A stretch of DNA of 64,000 nt. It comes from Paramecium pentaurelia. Taxonomy: Eukaryota; Ciliophora; Oligohymenophorea; Peniculida; Parameciidae. Below, piece after piece: positions 1 through 10,506 of this stretch; the first letter of the stretch is position 1, and each line of letters opens with the position of its first letter. Location: contig CAJJDO010000030.1 of assembly GCA_905183005.1 (NCBI GenBank), forward strand, positions 7,598 through 71,597, written 5' to 3'. The translations under genes and the position numbers were made by a program. Under the pieces are notes generated by a model. The model was not told where the DNA came from and did not search any database. It worked only from the letters and a program-made list of their open reading frames with translations.

Positions 1-279
1 TTTTTATTATCCTGTTTTGACATCCCATAGACGGATAGACTTATCATCACTACCAGAAGCTAATGTATTTCCATCAGGAGAGAAACAGACTGAGTTAATA
101 CAATTACTATGACCATCTAATTTGGCTTTTTATTATCCTGTTTTGACATCCCATAGACGGATAGACTTATCATAACTACCAGAAGCTAATGTATTTCCAT
201 CAGGAGAGAAACAGACTGACTAGACATAACTAGTATGACCATCTAATTTGGCTTTTTATTATCCTGTTTTGACATCCAT
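1..279 (-). CDS. WD40-repeat protein, partial and apparently 5'-broken
   Basis: Read on the minus strand this encodes two complete WD40 repeats of 42 residues each. Each has the usual order: GH dipeptide (LDGHS or LDGHT), SVCFSPDGNTLASGS, then the D-K-S-I-R-L-W-D end. A third copy starts at 279 with ATG-GAT in place of the expected TGG-GAT, and upstream of it (280 and above) all WD40 similarity stops abruptly. The frame stays open to the window edge, so the C-terminal part lies outside. Such WD40 beta-propellers are protein-interaction platforms and are abundant in Paramecium; partner and role cannot be read from this piece. Whether 277-279 is a real start, or the breakpoint of a truncated or misassembled array, is uncertain. 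Confidence 0.65.
1..279. repeat. Tandem 126-bp WD40-coding repeat, 2.2 copies
   Basis: Unit 1 is 1-126, unit 2 is 127-252, and a third partial unit runs 253-279. The units are almost identical except for one base in the D-D/Y-D codon region (near 47 and 173) and a short cluster near 100-110 and 226-236. High nucleotide identity suggests recent duplication or gene conversion. Nothing WD40-like follows 280. Confidence 0.85.
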
Positions 280-2769
280 TCTATTTGGTTGAAATAAATT
301 TTACTATCTAATTGCAATTTAATATTAATTGAAATTCTTTAATTTTTGACCTGATCTTTCATTTTTCTAAATATTGGCATTTTTAACTTTCTAGCTTCAA
401 TAATCCTTAAATGTATTAGTCAATACATCCCCATGTATATTTAAATAATTCTTATAGAAAATAATTTTCTTTAAATAGAGAAAATAATTGATGATAAATA
501 GGGCTACATAATGAAATTTTCTGTCTGATAGCAAGTTTCTATAACTAAATTCTTTTTTATTTAAGGGATAATTTATTCTTTTACATGAATCTTGCTTTAT
601 TAATGAACAATTAATGAATCAATTTATTACAAAAAAAATATAATTAATAGAATTTTTTAGATGAAAATTTTAAGTCTTTTTCAAGTTATTCGATCATTAG
701 AGAGAAATCTTAGTATTTAAAGGTAAATAAATGGGGCTATATTTATTTTATAATAATAAAATTAAATCATTGTATCTTCTCTAGATAATAAATTGAATTT
801 GCTTTTAATCCTAAAGTTACACCAATCGAACTTGTTGAATATCCTTATAACATCAGTCTTGCTATAAATTTTCTTAATATAAATCTTTGAATTAAATTAT
901 AATTTTATTCCTTTAAAAGTAATTTATTCATAATCTGATTCCTTTTTTTTTGATTAATATATTTTTATTGCTGTAAACCCTGCCGCCATTCTTTTTCGTA
1001 TTTCAGTATAATAATTATAACAAAACTATATGTTTAATTGAAATAAGAATTTGACATCTTATTTAAAAAGGCTATCTTTTTCTCTATTTTTCTCAATAAA
1101 TAAGTTATAGTTTACCCTTGATTTTAGAGAGTTTGTTAAGTTATTGAAAATACAAAATTGGTTTATTGGGTTTGGAGTGTTGAATAACAGAAATTTTAAT
1201 GAATTAGATTAATTTAAGAAAGAGGAAAGCTGTTTTTAATAAAACAGTAAAAAATAAAGAATGATTGTAATTCAATTTTTAAATTAGATATATTTGAAAT
1301 GAAGGAGAATAAATTAATTAAAAACGAAAACTAAAAGTTTGGTAAATATTACAAATTTGTAATATTTAATAGATCAATTAATGTGCTTGCTAGAATTTCA
1401 GGGTAAGAATGCTACAAATTTACAATTTTTTCAGAATATCAAATTTTGTGACTCTGGTAGTTCAAATCAGCAAAATATGTGAATATATTTGCTTCCATTT
1501 TCTATAAATCTTAACCAGGATTGATAAGTGCATAATTTACTCAATATTGAGATGCGAACTGATTTTACATTCTATGTTTTAAGAAGTTCTGCTTATTTTA
1601 CCTATATCTTGGTAACTATTCATAAATAAATTTCATTTCTTTCTCTCATATAATTATTAATAATTTATAATAAATATGATATGATGTATCATTAAATGAA
1701 ATTCGCTAGGCATATTTTGAAGCTGGTCAACTAATTTTCTTTGGGTCCCATCAGTATAAGGGTATTATACCATATGTTTATTTATAAAATGTAATGAAAA
1801 ATTAACAAACTAAAGCTCCACTATGTCATCGAAATCTAAAAAAAGAAGGAATATAGTGTGTATCATAACACTTCCATATCATTTCCAATTAAGATTATAT
1901 TAATGCATTAGCAAAAAAAGAAATTTCAAATTTGTAATACCCAATTTTTAATAGTTTTCAAGATTTTCTGGCTTGAAAATTGCTAGGGTCACCCTCCAGA
2001 TAAGGTACTCAAAAAAACCTACATAAGCGCCTGAGTGAAATCAGTAATAAAAATTAACTTAATTAAATTTTTTATATTTAATAAAATATATTTTAATCAT
2101 ATTCCTCTTTTACTCTAATACTAATACCAAACTCTGATAGCAATTACAACTATATTAAAAAAAAAATAAAACTTTTTGTTTTATTTGATAAAAAAACAAT
2201 ACCACTTAAAACAGCCAATTAATAAAATAATTAATCCAAAGTGATAAGATGGATGAAATTACAATTCAAACTATTCATTGTTGATTATTAAAAATTATGT
2301 AAACAGAACTCAATTGAAAAATGAACGAAGTATAAAAATATAAAATCCTTTTGGGATTTGGATTTTGCTTTATTCACATTTGATAATTTCAATATTATAG
2401 AATATTTAGCGACATCATTATATCAAATGCTACTTTAACAATCAATATTCTTGCCTATCTAAGAATGAAATTATGGACCCGTTAAATATATGGCATTGTG
2501 TATAATTGTCTATAACTGAAACAAAATAATTTAGAAATATTTTTAGGGCCACCATTTAAAAGTTGATCAAATCTAAATATTTGTTAGAACTTGACCATAG
2601 CAATTGTTTAGTTATTTTGAGAGTTATGTAAATGAGAAAAGTCGTTGGATAAGTCTATATTAAGAACTACTTGAAAAATTTGAGTTGAATATATGATTTT
2701 AGAAATTGAATACCTATTCTAATGCATTAAATTATTTCAAATTAAATTAATGAAAAAAGAATATAAAGA
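280..2769. other. Gene-poor AT-rich stretch
   Basis: No convincing gene was found on either strand with the ciliate code. Only short open stretches occur, for example a 49-codon frame from the ATG at 1300 (plus). A slightly less AT-rich patch near 1970-2040 has a minus-strand frame reading GAYVGFFEYLIWRVTLAIFK without an ATG. It also contains a 26-bp palindrome at 1343-1368. The length is unusual for a genome in which the rest of this window is densely coding. Confidence 0.6.
1343..1368. repeat. 26-bp perfect palindrome
   Basis: Bases 1343-1368 equal their own reverse complement, centred on the sequence ACAAATTTGT. A related half (CAAATTTGTAATA) recurs near 1927-1939. AT-rich palindromes can arise by chance, so no function is claimed. 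Confidence 0.7.
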
Positions 2770-3060
2770 GTTATTGCTTCAAATCTTCATTAAGCTAAGC
2801 TTCTTCCGAAAATAATCTTGCTAATTTTACTTCTTCTAGTTTCTTTTCTAGATGTTTATCAAATGCAACTCTTTTCATAAAGCTTGGTGCAAATTTTTTT
2901 TTTAGTAGGTTTGATCTTAGCTTGAGTGTTATTATAAGCAGAGGTTTGACTATCTTAAAGAGCTGAGTCGTGACCAAAATCCTTTTTGTTAAGATTATAG
3001 AAGAAAGTTTAGATTTAAAGAAGGAACTTAAAATAACTCTATGTGTGTGGTTTTTGGAGT
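2770..3060 (-). pseudogene. Coding relic with frameshift in a poly-A run
   Basis: On the minus strand two coding-like stretches abut in different frames. The first reads through KKDFGHDSALQDSQTSAYNN and the second through MKRVAFDKHLEKKLEEVKLA. They join at a run of ten A residues (minus strand) near 2894-2903, suggesting a one-base slip. The first stretch has no ATG before an in-frame TGA near 3070. The charged helical second part resembles a protein C-terminus. It lies just downstream of the ankyrin/exonuclease gene and could be a lost 3' part of it or an unrelated relic; no family was recognised. Confidence 0.4.
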
Positions 3061-3149
3061 TTTGATAACAGAAATTATCAAAGAATTTATTAGATATTAA
3101 TTAAGTAATTAGATATTTATTTAGAGAGATTCCAGAGAGATTATCAATA

Positions 3150-6100
3150 TCAATCTTTATTTGAAATATTTACTAATGGATATTATGTAATCAGACTTAA
3201 TTTTTGACACTAATTGAACACTTTGGTGACTAAATTAGATTTCCTGCACTAAAAAAATACAAATGATAATTACTTCATCTATCAATATTGGATATAAAAA
3301 TAACAAACTCGCTGAATCCAGTCTAGCATATTCTATCATTTGTTGAGGCAATGGTCTTATTCTCCAATCAGAAGTTTGATATAGCTTATCTAAATAGATG
3401 TTCAAATATTGCTTGCATAACTTTTCTAAAGATTGAGCATTAGGAGATTTAATCAAAGCCATATCAATTTTACTTGTATCTAATATGTTTTTAACAATTA
3501 TTTTTAAATCGCTAAAAAGAACTCTTAAATCGACTTCGCAGCCATGAAAGACTTTTAGTAAATGTTGATTCTCAAAAATAGGTGTTAAATACTTATTACA
3601 GATAGGTCTCAATTTCATAATGTCTATGATGTAATCCATATCTACAGTGGATAATTAAATTGTGCAAGCAAAGGATATTTTAAATTCATCGACTTTATCA
3701 GAATAATGTTCGATATCGACTCCTAAAATTGTGAAATTTTAAAGAATATCACTAACACATTATTTTAAATGCTCCTCTTATTCAACTACTTTAACTGGTT
3801 TTTCAGATTAAATTTATGAATAGAATTAAGATAAATGAAGCTTGCCATTTTTATGTTCTTTTAAGATTTTTTCAAAAAATTACAATTCTTTATCTGTTAA
3901 TGATGTTATTTCTGAAAACTTCTTGATAAATTTATAATTTTCTTCCTCCTAAAAGAAAACCTGAGGTAATTTAGTAATATGATCTAATTCAATTGCATAA
4001 TTTATCAATTTAAACTTGAGTCCTTATTTAGAGCCATAATTAATAGAAATGAAATTATCTAGCATTTAATAAATATCCATAAATTTATGAATTACAGCTA
4101 TTTCAATAATTGTTGATTAGCTTAGGTTTTAGCATGTTAAAAAATTATAAATATCATCTTTAGCTATAGAATGTATATGGAAATTTTTATAGTTTTTGTA
4201 AAACTATTAATCTATTATTTCTTAAAATAAATTTAGTATTTTTAAAAGAGTTTCAGTTTTCCTCTTCTCTATCAATTTATGTAAAAATGTTTCACCCTAT
4301 TTGCTTCTATAGTTAAACCAATCAATATTAAATTGAAAAAGCAAAGTATCTAATTCTACTGATTCGAGCAACATCGTAATTAATGATTTTTAAAGGCAAA
4401 CTTTATACTCAAATCTGGCATGAAGGCATATTTGTTTGAATATTGACATGTTTTTCCTTCTCAAACAAAGTTCAAAAGAGTTACTTATTTATTCTTATGT
4501 GACTATGAAATTCTTTAGATAACTTGATATAAGTTCATTCTATCCATCTTACATTTCGATTATCAATCCTACATGTTCTTTGTCATAATTCGGCTAGAAA
4601 TTTTATAAGAAATATTTTATATATTTATTTTCTTTGAAACTCTTAGTAAGGCTCATTAAAGATTAAAGAACTTATTGCAATTTACACTTTCTAACTTTTT
4701 CAAATTGTAATAATTCTGGCCTCATTTTATCTAATAAAAATTGAAATACCTCAAATTAATCATTTTTTGCAGCAATTTCCATGGGTGTATATCCCTCATT
4801 TTCTAAGAAATAATCTGCTTAATTTGAAATTAATAAATTTGCAGTTTCATAATGATTAAATTTTGCTGCTATCATTAGTGCAGTTTCTCCCCATTTATTC
4901 CTTTTATTGATATCGCAACCAAATGCTAATAGAATAGGTATTGAATTTAAAGCCTCACTTGATGCTGCAACATGCAATGGAGTATTGTTATCCTTATCTT
5001 TAGCCTCTACATCCATTCCATGTTCAAGCAATAATTAAGCAATTAAAGGACTATCATAACACCAAGTGCCAACCTTTCTTCCATCTCTTCCTCCCTTAGG
5101 GCCAAAAACTGCATTATGTAATGCATTTCTTCCTTACTTATCTGCATAATTATAGTCTATATTTGGTTATTGAAGTAAAAATTCTACAACGTTATACAAT
5201 CCCAAAAAGCTTGCTTTTGAAAATGGAGTCCTTCCTAAAGCAGTCTTAGCATTTATATTGGCTCCTTTTTCCACAAGGAACCTAATAATAAACAATTATC
5301 CTAATGAGCAAGCATAATAAAATGGAGTTCTATCTTAAATATCTTTATGTTCTAAATTGACTTTTTCTTTAAGTAAATATTCAATCATTTCTTTGGATTC
5401 ACTTCTGATAGCATAAAATATAGGAGTCATTTTGTCATCATCTTCACATTCCCAATCTACATTTTTACTGGATAAATATTAGGCATAATTTATTCTTGCG
5501 AATGCACACACTAAATGCGGAACAAGCATTTTTTCCTTATCCCTTAAGGATACTGTATATATTGATGCACCTTTATCAATTAGATCTTAGAAAACTAAGA
5601 ACTTATTTTCCTTAATTGATTCAATTAGTTCTGGATTACTTTTTTGCTATTTATTTTTCTATATTTAAACTCGTTTTTCCTTTCTAGGCAAATAATTTGG
5701 ATCAATCTTGTTATTTATTTCAAATGCAACAATAAATTCTGAATACCAACTATACAAACATGATATTTAAGGAGCTATTCCTTTTGTAATTACTCTATGA
5801 AAACTTCTGCTTTTATGTAAAAAGCTGAATACCAATAAATCAATAATTCCATATTACGTTAACTAATATTTCCTATATTATGGTTTCATATCAATCTCAA
5901 AATATTTACCAAGATGGTTTTATAAATTTTAATATGTTCCAAACATTGATGATGTGTCATCTATTTTTAAGAATAAATTACTTGTATTTGCTTCTTTATA
6001 CTAAGTATAAATGATGTCCTTTCTAATCTTAATTATAAGTTAAATGATTTCATTTACCTTATTTAACTCTTTAAACACTTATTAAGTGGCTAAATATGGG

Positions 6101-6249
6101 GGAATCTGAATATTTAAATATCTATCAAATTATTCATGAATTGAGTGGTTTATTGTCTATTAGGAGAAGGATTAAATCAATTTCCATTCAAATTCATTTT
6201 TTTAATCAATGATAAAGAAGTGATCTATGTAAAGAGGAAAGGAGAACAT
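3150..6249 (-). CDS. Ankyrin-repeat protein fused to a DEDDy 3'-5' exonuclease domain
   Basis: The gene encodes 1024 residues after removing one 25-nt intron (3249-3273). The N-terminal ~200 residues are unassigned. Roughly residues 205-520 are ankyrin repeats (for example NNTPLHVAASSEA, GETALMIAAKFNHYETANLL, GYTPMEIAAKND). A helical linker follows. Residues about 840-1000 form an RNase D/Rrp6-type nuclease: motif I VDIEHYS (D-x-E), motif II FHGCEVDLRVL, and motif III DWRIRPLPQQMIEYARLD, with the Y and D of the DEDDy class. All four catalytic acids appear present, so 3'-5' exonuclease activity on RNA or DNA is expected from the family. No HRDC domain follows. The ankyrins probably target the nuclease to a protein partner. 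Start at 6249 is the first ATG of the long frame; TGA at 3150-3152. Confidence 0.85.
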
Positions 6250-6904
6250 TTTTATCAAAATTTATTGAATTTCCATTTTAAGTCTTCTAAAATTAAATAT
6301 TGTAATAATTAATTCAATTTTTATGATCTATATACATAATTAATAAAAAATATAATTTATTTACAAAATACTTTCAATCTGCTGTTTAATAAAGAGCTTT
6401 CAACTATTTTTTATTTCTGAATTTCAATTAACTTGCTATAATAAAATAAATAACCAAAGATATCAGATATTAGCATTAATTAATCAATTTATTTACTAAA
6501 CAATATAGTATGAGCTGTAAGAAGATAAACTATCTTTTATATGAATGGTAATGAATCCTTAATAAAATTCTAATGATTAATTTAAAAATAAAATCATTTG
6601 AGAATTTTTTTCTTGTGTGTTAATAGTCTTTTAATAAGAAAAGAATTTTTGTTTTAATTTGTATCAATCTTTTAAATTTCTCTTTCTTTAGAAATGATAT
6701 TTTTTTAGTTGTTAAAGTTGTCTATAACTTAAAATTTATTAAAATAAACAAAAAAAATAAAATAGGTCATCATCGTCTTCATCATCTAATTGTTGATTTA
6801 TTTTACACTAATATTCAATCGGATTATATTTCTCTTATTAATCTAGATTTGAAATGCAATTCTGATAAATAATTTTCAATAGTTCATATGAAAAATTATT
6901 ATAA
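6250..6904. other. Intergenic, no gene seen
   Basis: This AT-rich interval lies between divergent genes, so it should contain the promoters for both. No open frame with protein-like composition was found, and no specific regulatory motif could be identified. Confidence 0.5.
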
Positions 6905-7427
6905 ATGTTTGAATATTATGCAATAGGAAAAGAATCGAATAAAATTCATGATATACATAAGTATCTTTTGGCTCTTTGCAATAAAAAAATGGTTGAAAAA
7001 CTCGCAAAAACCTAAAATAAATAGTAAAGAGTTAGTACTTCTAATGAATAAAAAATAAGACCTTCAATTAGTTATCGTCCTAAAGAAAAATGTAGAGTGT
7101 CATAATATTGTAGATCCAACTTTAATAGGAGCTCAATATAAATATTTTAAAGCCCAACCAAAAAGGAAACAAATTTATTTAAGCACACTTTAAAAGGATC
7201 AATCTGAATCAACTCCGAGATTGAAAGCTAATTCTATTATTTAAGAATAAAAAATTGAAAATTAAATGAATTCTGCTCGAGCCATTCAGACAGCATATTA
7301 GCAAAATGAAAGAGATGTATCGAGTTAAAAAGCAGAGAAATCTCCTAAAAACTACTACTTACCTAAATGTGATAGTAATTGGATAATTCATTTAAAAAAT
7401 ATCAGGTCAAGATAAGAATAATTATGA
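6905..7427 (+). CDS. Hypothetical 166-aa polar protein
   Basis: The product was not recognised. It starts MFEYYAIGKESNKIHDIHKY, after an in-frame TGA 15 codons upstream. A 22-nt intron (7092-7113, GTAGAG...TTGTAG) is needed to join the first frame to the second, and the spliced length is then exactly 167 codons including TGA at 7425-7427. The protein is rich in Lys, Gln and Ser (for example RPSISYRPKEK, KANSIIQEQKIENQ), with no membrane segment or signal peptide. Composition suggests a mostly disordered or short helical protein. Coding status rests on codon content and clean splicing only. Confidence 0.55.
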
Positions 7428-7562
7428 TCATATAAATACTATAAACATTTCACCTTGGTTTTTTTCCAATTTAAAAAAGTCTATTTTTATGCTAAGTAGT
7501 TAAGAGTTTAGAATTGGGAAGTATATTAATCAAATTTAGATTAAGTGCCAGTTGTAGAAGAT

Positions 7563-8307
7563 TCAAAAATCTTTTATCAATTTAAGTGGGCCTAAGTTAT
7601 CTAAAAATTTTCGTTTTTGAAAATTTTAAGCTATGTGCTTTTGAAAAATTAAACAAATAAATTGAATTTATTCTTGCTTTTCATATTCTTTTTCTGAATT
7701 ATCATCACTTAAATTAGTATTAATTATCAAATTCATCATTACAATTTATAAAACGATTTTTGATTATTATCTATCCTAACAATTTTAATGCAATTATTAT
7801 GTATATTTTAGTTGCATTATATTAAGATAACCTATGAAAGATTCTTAATTCCTCTATTGTTTGATTATTTTTCTATCGGTATTTTTACATTTGCCAGAAA
7901 CATTTACATTTATATAAATATTCAAACTTAAAAAATAAAATCAGTTATTCCTAATTTTCTCTTTCTATTTTCTTGTTATTTTGAGGATTCTAAATAATTT
8001 GATTAACTTAAGTATGAATAGCTTAGTGTACTATTCATTATCTCTTTTTTAATAAAATTAATTTTAATCTTTAATTTGTCCCCTCAGAAAAAAATCTTTA
8101 TGAATCACTTTCATCCTCTTAATATACTATTCCATAAAATGATTTTTACAATATCTTGTTGTTTTATTTTACTATACTAAAAAGCTGATTTGTTTTCTTT
8201 GCAGCAAAAATACTTTTCAAATTTTCATATATTTTTTCAGTATCTGTTCCATAATCACTCAAACTCAATAAAAGGATTTATAATTTTAGTGTTAGAAATA
8301 TTCTCAT
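7563..8307 (-). pseudogene. Decaying gene: 90-aa open frame followed by broken coding sequence
   Basis: From ATG 8307 the minus strand encodes 90 residues (MRIFLTLKLQILLLSLSDYG...) to a TGA at 8035-8037. The same frame then continues open for about 100 more codons with protein-like content (for example QTIEELRIFHRLSQYNA). Near 7700 it gives way to a different frame reading SDDNSEKEYEKQEQ up to TGA at 7563-7565. No GT...AG intron of normal size removes the internal TGA or fixes the frame change. The hydrophobic first 17 residues could be a signal peptide if the 90-aa product is real. Best explanation is a degrading gene; an intact short secreted protein at 8035-8307 is the alternative. Confidence 0.4.
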
Positions 8308-8619
8308 TGCTGTGATATTTTATCACAAACATTGTTTAAAAGGAAAAAATAATTGAATATTTAGTGATTTTTTACAATTTGAGAATTTAAATATAAGTAT
8401 ATATCTAAAGATCATAATCGATTTATAAGATTATCAAATTCTTAAAACATATAAAATGAGATTTTGATAAAATTCAAAAAATCTATATAAATTATAAAAA
8501 ATGCTTGAATGCTAAATTACAAATTTTCTTTGTGATTGAACTAAAGTAAACAGTCCATTAAATATTTATTGAAAGATCGAATGAAATACTTAAATTTGAT
8601 ATCTCTATAAAAAATATTA

Positions 8620-8835
8620 ATGATTGTGATCCAAGAGTACTTCATAACCTAAAAAAAAAAGAATCAAGAAATTTAAGTTCATTTTATCATTATGAAGATT
8701 ATTGATGTTAGCATATAAGGACTTGATTTAAATTGTCAATGGACAGAAAATGTCTCAGAAGAAAGAATTCTTTTTTATATAATAATTCTTAAGTATATTG
8801 TATATTTTAACATAGTTTTTTATTATGATTAATGA
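8620..8835 (+). CDS. Possible small protein of 71 aa
   Basis: The frame reads MIVIQEYFITQ..., later IIDVSIQGLDLNCQWTENVS, and ends in a hydrophobic tail before TGA at 8833-8835, 10 nt from the convergent TRM1 stop. The middle has protein-like composition, but the frame is short and no family was recognised. It may be another gene relic. Confidence 0.25.
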
Positions 8836-8845
8836 AATGATATAT

Positions 8846-10409
8846 TCAATCAATTTTTTGTTTTTTAATTGCCTATTCTCCTTCCAATTCAATTATTTTT
8901 CTAAATATTAATAGTAGCAATATTACCTCTGAATAGCTTTTGATTTAGGTCCAAAGCCTTCCAAATTAGGGTAAAACATTTTGGCAGAGTTGAAAGTAGG
9001 CTTAAATGTGAAGTCTGGTTTATATTGTATTTCAGAAGTCAAAATTGTATAGGCAGGAGTATTTTCTTATATATTCTTAAGATAATTGTCACTGTATTTA
9101 ATTTTTTTCTATTAATTTAATAATCTAAATAATACCCAAGTTTTTATTATATCATAGATTGCTTAATTAGGTGCGTTAGTCTTATAAAGGTCTACTTAAA
9201 GATAACATTAGGCAATTTTATAACCTAAAGATTGAAATCCGGCACTAATATATTTAATACAATTTACAATATTTCTTTTTTACTGATATTAGAGCATTTC
9301 AAATTAGATGCCAAATAAGTCATATTATAAGTATAAGGATTAGAGGAAACTTCATGTTAATTAATAATTCCTGTTAATTTACCTATTATCTAATCAAAGG
9401 TTTAGAAATGAGTATGCTTTGTTTCTAGATTGGTTAACATTTTCTTAACAAATTCAATATTATTTATTTCATCTATCCATACTGGGCCATTAATCTTAAA
9501 TAAAGACCCGCAAACCTCACATTTGGATGGGATGGGTTTTTTATTGATTTTGTAACTTTTTTCTTCCTTTTGGCCATATGGATAAACATGAAATGATTAA
9601 CAAGACTAACAGAAAAATAAATTACCAATCTGAGAAAATAATTTATGAGTCTCCACTTTATCCTTGATTACATGAACAAAAACTCTTAGATAAAACTCAC
9701 CATAAAAAGATATCAATGGCTTAATTGCTTTACCTAATCTACCTGCTGCTTGACTAATTGTATATAATAAAGTTCTTAATCCATTCTCAGCAAAACAATT
9801 CATTTTAGTTCTTGCTGTACCATATTACTAATAAATAATCATAAATCATACAGCAAAACACTTTTATGTATCAGGACCACATAATACTCGGCTATCAGTA
9901 CAGGTGATACATAATAATGAATCATCACAGGCATGAATCGCTGAATCTAAAAATGGACAAACTGTCCCATAGGGATCTAAGTCTATTACATCAAATTTGA
10001 TGTCCTCCTTCATTAATTTATTTGCATCCATATTATATATTTTCACATTGCTTATTTCATTCAGTTTGATATTTTCTTCTATTAATGCTAAACTAGCTAA
10101 TGAAAGATCATTTGCATAGATTTCTTTAATATTTTATATTTCTTATGCAAATCTAACACTTCTTAATCCGGAAGCAGACAATGCATCTAAAATTGTTATT
10201 GGTTAACGATTTTCTGAAAAAGTATCAATTGTCAATACTGTCAAATCACGATTAATTATTTGTGCAGGATTGTAGAATACTTCTTCTTCAATCTATTTGC
10301 CTTCTTTTATTTCGACCCTCTTTGTTTGTATAAGAGCTTTTCCTTCTTTGATGAATCTTTATCCATCCTTTTCAATGAACATTGATAATTCTTTCACAAT
10401 TTATTTCAT
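8846..10409 (-). CDS. TRM1: tRNA (guanine26-N2)-dimethyltransferase
   Basis: Trm1 uses S-adenosylmethionine to dimethylate G26 of tRNAs. The 496-aa product shows the family landmarks: FYNPAQIINRDLT near the N-terminus, ILDALSASGLRSVRFA (SAM-binding motif), FDVIDLDPYGTVCPFLDSAI (catalytic D-P-Y/F region), ENGLRTLLYTISQAAGRLGK, FYLRVFVHV, a zinc-like CQSC...CEVC pair, and the C-terminal FYPNLEGFGPKSKAIQ. Three short introns were inferred (9828-9851, 24 nt; 9245-9267, 23 nt; 8901-8926, 26 nt); only with all three is the frame exact. Start 10409 gives MKQIVKELSMFI, with no obvious mitochondrial presequence, so the nucleus or cytosol is the likely place. Confidence 0.93.
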
Positions 10410-10506
10410 TTAATTTACAATATTTTTTAAATAAATGTTTGAACTTAAAGATAAAAAAGTAAAATGAAATGATGATAGGGTTTGCGATATACTACTCTAT
10501 ATTTTT

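Noticed and set aside
2795..2977. Simple 60-codon gene starting near 2977
   Set aside because: The apparent start codon is TTG, the N-terminal half reads worse than another frame, and the better reading is a frameshifted relic.
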